NCBI GenBank assembly: GCA_021234155.1
Contig: JAJEKV010000085.1
Span: 248,001-312,000 of the forward strand
From: Isoetes taiwanensis
Taxonomy: Eukaryota > Streptophyta > Lycopodiopsida > Isoetales > Isoetaceae
Reading direction: 5' to 3'
DNA: 64,000 nt
Shown here: positions 58,282 through 64,000 of the stretch, piece after piece
Layout of the letters: every line of letters begins with the position of its first letter
How positions within the stretch are numbered: the first letter of the stretch is position 1
Program-made: the position numbers and the translations under genes
Notes under the pieces: generated by a model
Database searches by the model: none
What the model saw: only the letters and a program-made list of their open reading frames with translations
Told to the model about the DNA's origin: nothing

Positions 58282-60288
58282 TCAGGTGGAATTTTTGAGG
58301 TGGTGGAAGCGATTTCTATTGTTTAAATCCATCTACAACTAGCGAAATTCATCGAAATTCGAGGTTGGTTATGCATGTGCTCAATCCATTATGTCTTTTG
58401 CCTTAGTCATGTTGTATTTGCAGCTAGATTGTTTCTCTATGCAACAGAGGTGGTTCTCAAGGCCAACATTGCTTGCTCCGGTGAGCCGCAACAAATCAAA
58501 AAAGCTCTCAAATCCTACTGTGAAGGGTTTTCAGGTTTTGAATTCATTTTCCTTACAGAAACGTAACAATGTGGGGCGTGATTATCTTTACAGATGATAA
58601 AACCTGACATGCTGCATCCAATGACATGAAACCCCAGCCTCAAGCATATCAGGAAGAATTGAGCTATAGCAAACCTAGTTGAAAAGCTCCAAGAAAATTA
58701 TCTAGCTACAATTTACATCAAAATTTCATAAATCTCTACCATTTGAAGTATTTTATTTATGACGAACTGTTTTTTTAGTGAAGATAGTCATTGGATCTAT
58801 CTTCTCCAATATATATTGCTAAGAAGGTTATCATGATACCTTCAAAAGCAAAAAAAGAATGTTACATTACGTTTTGGAATTTTAAGCATCTGCCAGTGCT
58901 TGTAAGGAAAAAAATGTTGTATTGTCTTTTCCGCATTGTTTAGCTCTTAAATTGGCTTTTGTGGTAATCCTTTTAATAATCAAACTGCATCTCAGGTGAC
59001 AAAGCAGTGGCAACAACCACAATAGCTCACTCCTACACTATCATTTACAGATGGTTGAAGCCAGGGCCTAGTATTTACTTGATATACTCTTCTCATGATC
59101 CATGAAACATGTGGAAAGTTATCAGTTTTGAAATTGCGGAACCAAATAATTACGTTTCATGGACTATGAAAGCCTGTCGTAGACAATAGTGAACCAACAT
59201 AGACTAAATTCCTATAAACTTCTAGCGTAGAGGCTACTCTTGAAGACCATAAGTTTTACATTTTGAGCAAAATGCAAACATCAAATACATTTTGTCTGTC
59301 TAGGGCTTTGAGCTAGGTGGGATTTTTGTGTGCGTGGAAGCGTTTTCTATCGTTTGATTTCATCTACGGCTAGCGACATTCATTGAAATTCTAGATCGGT
59401 TATGGCTGCATTGAATCCGTTATGTATTATTGCCTTAACTGTGTTGTATTTGCAGCTAGGCTGTTTGCAACATAGGTGGTTCTCAAGGCCAACATTGCTT
59501 GCTCTAGCCGTAACAAATCGAAAAAGCTCTCAGATCCTGTCTTGTGAAGCACTTTCAGGTTTAGAATTCATTTTCCTTACAGAAACATAATAATATGAGG
59601 CATGATTATCTTTACAGAATACAAAACCTAACATGCTGCATCCAATGACATGAAACCCTAACCTCAAGCATATCACGAAGAATTGAGCTATAGCAAACCT
59701 AGTTGAAAAGCTCAAAGAAAATTATCTAGCTACAATTTTATGATGAACTGCTTTTTAATGAAGATAGCCGTTGGATCTATCTTGTCCAATATATATTGCT
59801 AAGAAGATTATTTGATACCTTCAAAAGCAAAGGAATGTTACATTATGTTTGGAATTTTAAGCATATGCCAGTGCTTGTAAGGAAAAAAAATATTGTGTTG
59901 CCTTTTCCGCATTGTTTAGCTCTTAAATTGGCTTTTGTGGTAATCCTTTTAATAATCAAACTGCATCTCAGGTGACAAAGCAGTGGCAACAACCACATTT
60001 GTAGAAGGGAAATAGCTCACTCCTACACTATCATTTACAGATCGTTGAAGCCAGGGCCTAGTATTTACTTGATATACTCTTCTCATGATCCATGAAACAT
60101 GTGGAAAGTTATCAGTTTTGAAATTGCAGAACCAAATAATTACGTTTCATTGAAAGCCTGTCGTAGACAATAGTGAACCAACATAGACTAAATTCCTATA
60201 AACTTCTAGCGTAGAGGCTACTCTTGAAGACCATAAGTTTAACATTTTGCGCAAAATGCAAACATCAAATACATTTTGTCTAAGCAAG
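58282..60288 (+). repeat. Tandem duplication of about 1 kb
   Basis: 58282-59285 is repeated at 59312-60288. Matching landmarks include the 'gaattcattttccttacagaaac' stretch (58539, 59568), 'atagcaaacctagttgaaaagctc' and the terminal 'aacatcaaatacattttgtct'. Small indels of up to about 60 bases distinguish them (for example a gap near 59730). Each copy opens with 'cttgctc..gccgyaacaaatc.aaaaagctctca', possibly an exon scrap, but no family is recognised and copy 2 is frameshifted relative to copy 1. Confidence 0.88.
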
Positions 60289-60289
60289 A

Positions 60290-62370
60290 CCAGTCATACG
60301 TAAACGCCACAAGGAAATTTGTTTATTTCAAATGCTTTAATTTGATGTAACTTCAAAGTAGTCCCAATTACATCAGATATCAGGGTGCCAGCATTGATCA
60401 ATAAGTCTCCTTTTCAATCTAATACTAGATCATTCAGAGCTTGGTAGATCCTGGAAACTTAGAGCTAGGAAACCATGCCAAACTAGGAGTTCTACGAGGC
60501 CAGGAAATACAGTGCAACATTTTTATGAATGTCATGTACAAATTTATTTTTAAACTAAATAAAATAGATGCTATCACTGTTCTGTCTCAGTGAGCTAGTA
60601 CCTTCTGACTATAGGATTTAATGAAACCCCACCAGATTATGTAGGTCGCATAAAGAAGATACATGTATGACAAAAGTAAAGTCAGTAGCAGGCTTTACCT
60701 TTATAATTATCACATCTACAACGTCGCAACATTGAAAAAATAACATTGTCAAGGTGGAATTGCAGTTGTGTCCATGCTCACCATGTGGATGAGCATGTTC
60801 CTCATTTGATTGCAAAGTGCTTTTGATACATTATCCAAACATAGTTCTGTCTGAACCTCCTTTCAAAAGTACTCAGCTCATATGATCTTCCTTTCAAAAG
60901 TTTTTAACAGACTCATGTTCTTCAGAGTTCTATCTCAAATTCTTATTATTTGAAATAGGCAGACCTATCAGTCATCTTTCACATGCAAATATGAAGGGAC
61001 ATAGTATATTCAATGTCAAGAATGTTATTCAAATTCCAGGCTAGAAACCAACTTATGTCAAAACAATAGCTAGCCAGTTCGCTTGAGCACAAAACATTTT
61101 AAAGAGCCCAGTAGATTTCATTCACGGACAAGAGGATAATACACAATGTAGGGTAGACTTTTAGGAACGATGGCAGGAGTTGAGTGTCCTGTTTGCCATC
61201 CTAATCCACATCAAGCTAGAACTAGATTAGAGCTATCATTAGAAAAAAAGTGAGGTCTCTTGGTGTCCCCATTCTTTTATTTCTACCTCATCTTACTTAT
61301 TTTTTAGTTGAAGTTTTCGAGGGGCAACCAAAATAAATCCGAATTTGGAGCTACATAAATATCCAATGTCTTTTTGCCACATTGCCACATAAGATAACCA
61401 AATCCTCACGAAAATTTTCACGAAGACCGAAACTCTTTGAACTCGTGTGCTTTGATTGTGCATTCATGCTATAGATTCGGGCTCCCCTTTTCCTTTGAAT
61501 TTATTGCTATCAATCGTGATCCAAGGAATGCATTTCTTTCTCTCCAAGTTTCATTCTTTAGGTAAGTTAGATTTATCCTGCCGTTCTAGTTTGAGGATCT
61601 ATCTCTAAATTTGAATTGCATTTCCCACACACAAGAATTCAAAATTTTGAATATCTTTTGAACTTTAAGATTTGAATTCAAATTTCCCACACATCATCAG
61701 ATACATAAGAGTGATGGATCCTAATTGTAAGTTTTTTGGCCTGTTCTTACCATGATTCAACTTAGAATTACCCTTCCGTCAGAAGAATATGGAAAATCAA
61801 GCACTTCTACAGCTGGGCAACAAGGAAAGAAGATTGATTTGAATGCTTTGCGAATGAGTGGGGCCAAAAATTATGACATTTGGGCTGTAGAGAACTGTGC
61901 CCACGAAATCCTTTGATAGGAAAGCATCCTAATTTTACTTGTTTAACAGGGCTTATCAAATTCGCGTGTGAAGGGCGGGCAGGGCTACTTGGCTACTGCG
62001 AGAGCATGGCACGCGATAACATGCAATTGACCATTCAAAATAATAGACTTTCATATTCTTTGAAGCAGAAAGAAATAGAGCCTTGTAATTTGAAAAAAGA
62101 AATTGGAGAAAAAGAAAGGTGTGGCTTGGTGAGTTGAAATATTACCTTGCCGCTATCCCCGAATTGTTCCCAGAAATAACCTTAATCGATCAGCAGCATT
62201 CTTACCATTTCCAATGCTGGCCGTTAAAAACGTGTGGAGGTGTCTGCCATTGCTGTTATCTTCATGATTAAACTTTGGATATTTAAGATCATCCATCTTA
62301 GATGTTATTGTTGGTGCAGAAGAGCTTGTGCCTTCTAATTTTAGAATTGCTGGAGAGCTTGACATTCTAA
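60290..62370. other. No recognisable gene
   Basis: Non-coding. A short histidine-rich minus-strand stretch (about 60760-60815) and a Lys/Glu-rich plus-strand stretch (61880-62137) lack family signatures and splice support. Confidence 0.4.
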
Positions 62371-62491
62371 GAAAGTAGATCTTGGTGTCACGTTCCTGAG
62401 ACACCGACATAAATGGGTAGAAGCGACTACTCATAAACTTCCAGACGGTTTTGCTCAGTTGGTTAGGCTGGGGTGGTTAAAGAATGTTACA

Positions 62492-62505
62492 TTTGGTATC
62501 AGAGC
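62492..62505 (+). promoter_or_regulatory. TRIM primer binding site
   Basis: TTTGGTATCAGAGC, tRNA-iMet type, one base after the LTR end ...TGTTACA. The second unit's copy (62868-62881) has one change (TATTAGAGC). Confidence 0.8.
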
Positions 62506-62643
62506 AGGGCTCGAGTTTGAGTATCCCTGGAGGCAAGTATGACCTAGAATACCATTGGATGGTAGGTCATGAGTTGGTCTCGGACACCATGTGGCATATG
62601 GTTTATGATGCTCGAGGACGAGCATAGTTCTAGTGGGAGAGAT

Positions 62644-62788
62644 TGTAACAGACCCATGAGAGACCGTTCGAGTAGATCTTGATGTCGTGTTCCCCAGACA
62701 CTAGCATAAATGGATAAACACGACTACTCATAAACATCTAGATGTTTTTGCCCAGTTGGTTAAGGGCATGTCGGTTAGAAACATTACA
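62644..62788 (+). repeat. Complete TRIM LTR (145 bp)
   Basis: Starts TGTAACAGACCC immediately after the polypurine 'gtgggagagat' and ends ...AACATTACA; TG..CA ends with a 5-base inverted TGTAA/TTACA. Confidence 0.8.
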
Positions 62789-63189
62789 ATGGGTAGAAGT
62801 GACTACTCATAAACGTCTAGATAGTTTTGCCAAATTAGTTAAGGGCATGTCGGTTAGGAACGTTACGTTTGGTATTAGAGCAGGGTCCAAGTTCGAGTCT
62901 CCATGGGGGCATAAATGGCATGGATGTCATAGGACATATAATTTTCACCATTGAGGGGAAGTACAATTGGACACGTACAATGTGGTTGTGTCCACAATAG
63001 AAGCATGATGCTCGAGGATGAGCATAGTTCTAGTGGAAGAGATTGTAACGGACCTATGGGAGATCGCTCGAGTGGATGCATTCTCGAGACACTAGCATAA
63101 ATGGGTAGAAGTGACTACTCTTAAACGTCTAGACGGTTTTGCACAGTTGGTTAAGAGCATGTCGGTTAGGAACATTTAACGATAGACCA

Positions 63190-63580
63190 CACCACCCCAT
63201 GGTGTCCAAGACCAATGATGTACCGTCCAACAGTATGCCGGGTCATACTTGCCCCCATAGTGATTCGAACTCGCAGCTAAAATTTCTAATCCACCATATC
63301 AACACAATGTCCAACTATGCAATGACACCATTCACAAAATGAATCTGCCATTTTCTATAGAGGACTCTATGCGTTAAAATACTAAGCCCACCGTGGCAAT
63401 ATAGATGCTTAGATCAAACGTAATATGTACTCACATAGAACTTCTTGGATGGCCAAATGGTTTATCGTATACAAAACACCTCATATCTTTCCAAATTTGT
63501 CTATCTTGCTAAACATAATAAGCAAGTCAAGTTAAAGATGCTTGTTACATAGGTCAAGTGTGTTGACCATCAACGGCAAA
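63190..63580. other. No recognisable gene
   Basis: Non-coding; nothing beyond ordinary AT-rich sequence. Confidence 0.4.
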
Positions 63581-63586
63581 TTTGGC

Positions 63587-64000
63587 ATATCCCGTCGATC
63601 CGAGACATCGGATCGACATTCTAGGATGGGGCGAGCATGCATGTCTTGCATGCATGCATGCGGCGCATGCCCTTCCTGGTTGGTGTTTTGCTATTTTAGG
63701 CGCGGTTCTGCAGCAACGTCTCATCGGCGCTTCCTCTTCTCTCAGCAGTACCTTATTCTCTTTGAATTGTTTCCAGGCAGGGGAGGGGCTTCTTCCTGCT
63801 TGGTTTGGCCAATTTGGCGTTTCTTTCTTGCTGTCCTTTTCCGGCCTTTAGCCTTCGTCCTGTGACCTTCGTCCTCGCTTCTAGTTTGATAAGGAAGTTC
63901 TCTGGTATTCGGGCAGTTTGTTGGTTTCATGCGAGCCCCATCCTAGAATCCCGTCGATCTGAGACATCGGATCGACATTCTAGGGTGGGGCGAGCATGCA
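63587..64000 (+). repeat. Direct repeat carrying a palindrome, cut by window end
   Basis: About 51 bases from 'tcccgtcgatc' to 'gcgagcatgca' occur at 63588-63638 and 63950-64000 with two mismatches. Each holds the hairpin GTCGATCYGA-gaca-TCGGATCGAC; in the second copy the flanks extend it (CCTAGAAT..ATTCTAGG). The first copy runs into CATGCATGCATG. The 310 bp between them has short overlapping frames but no known family. It could be the start of a tandem array of ~362-bp units or a small terminal-repeat element. Confidence 0.75.

Larger units (their letters stand above)
62373..63178 (+). mobile_element. Tandem TRIM array: LTR-internal-LTR-internal-LTR
   Basis: Three related LTRs of about 145 bp lie at 62373-62490 (5' truncated), 62644-62788 (complete, TGTAACAGACCC...CATTACA) and 63044-63178. 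After the first LTR comes a PBS TTTGGTATCAGAGC (62492-62505); after a partial LTR duplicate (62789-62867) a second PBS-like TTTGGTATTAGAGC (62868-62881). Each internal part is only about 140-160 bp, has no ORF, and ends with 'gaggaygagcatagttctagtgg[ga]agaga', a polypurine tract directly before the next LTR. This fits terminal-repeat retrotransposons in miniature joined head to tail. Confidence 0.82.

Noticed and set aside
60618-60815. Histidine-rich peptide resembling metal-transporter loops
   Set aside because: Only about 16 residues, no supporting domain, no clear splice sites.

Overview
The window is nuclear DNA of a land plant, probably a seed-free plant such as a fern. This is an inference from the PPR and DYW organelle-editing gene types, small introns with plant GT..AG borders, plastid-targeted housekeeping genes, and a dense layered load of LINEs, Ty3/gypsy elements, Helitron ends and small foldback elements. 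Nothing looks prokaryotic or viral.

Only about 10 kb looks like host genes. A PLS-class PPR gene (24442-26466, minus) has an eroded 3' end and no DYW domain. A stand-alone E-E+-DYW cytidine-deaminase-type protein with a presequence (28159-29082, plus) lies 1.7 kb from it, head to head. A four-exon plastid TPR gene resembling SLOW GREEN 1 (51932-54312, minus) and a ten-exon plastid RlmN-type radical-SAM rRNA methyltransferase (54629-57001, plus) are divergent and share a promoter region of about 316 bp. A decayed copy of a plastid high-affinity nickel-transport family gene sits at 33213-33667, next to a SINE and a full-length LINE.

Layout. 1-2396: a very young LTR element (LTRs differ at 2 of 357 sites) with no coding capacity, whose interior is made of small hairpins with covarying stems. 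2397-3691: a dead PPR gene cut by a 474-bp Mutator-like element with a perfect 10-bp target duplication. 4-9.5 kb: Helitron end and dispersed repeats. 9.99-12.47 kb: dead LINE. 13.9-20.8 kb: dead Ty3/gypsy element split by a 1.74-kb solo LTR and a 0.3-kb MITE. 20.8-23.3 kb: scraps of gypsy gag-protease, pogo-type transposase and receptor kinase. 24.4-29.1 kb: PPR and DYW genes. 30-32.4 kb: two more inverted-repeat elements. 33-42.5 kb: nickel-transporter relic, SINE, LINE of about 7.9 kb, then a satellite rich in heat-shock-element-like words. 42.9-51.1 kb: several copies of a second LINE family whose 3' ends carry different short tandem tails, including an ORF1-only 'half-LINE' and one copy split by a foldback element. 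51.9-57 kb: the two plastid genes. 58.3-60.3 kb: a 1-kb tandem duplication. 62.4-63.2 kb: a tandem array of miniature LTR retrotransposons (TRIMs). 63.6-64 kb: a palindrome-bearing direct repeat cut by the window end.

Most notable: the covarying hairpin arrays of the first LTR element; two Mutator-like elements that share a core but have exchanged the repeated word in both arms; the LTR-internal-LTR-internal-LTR TRIM chain; LINE copies with different microsatellite tails; and the DYW-only protein next to a DYW-less PPR gene. All calls come from reading the sequence; no database search was possible.
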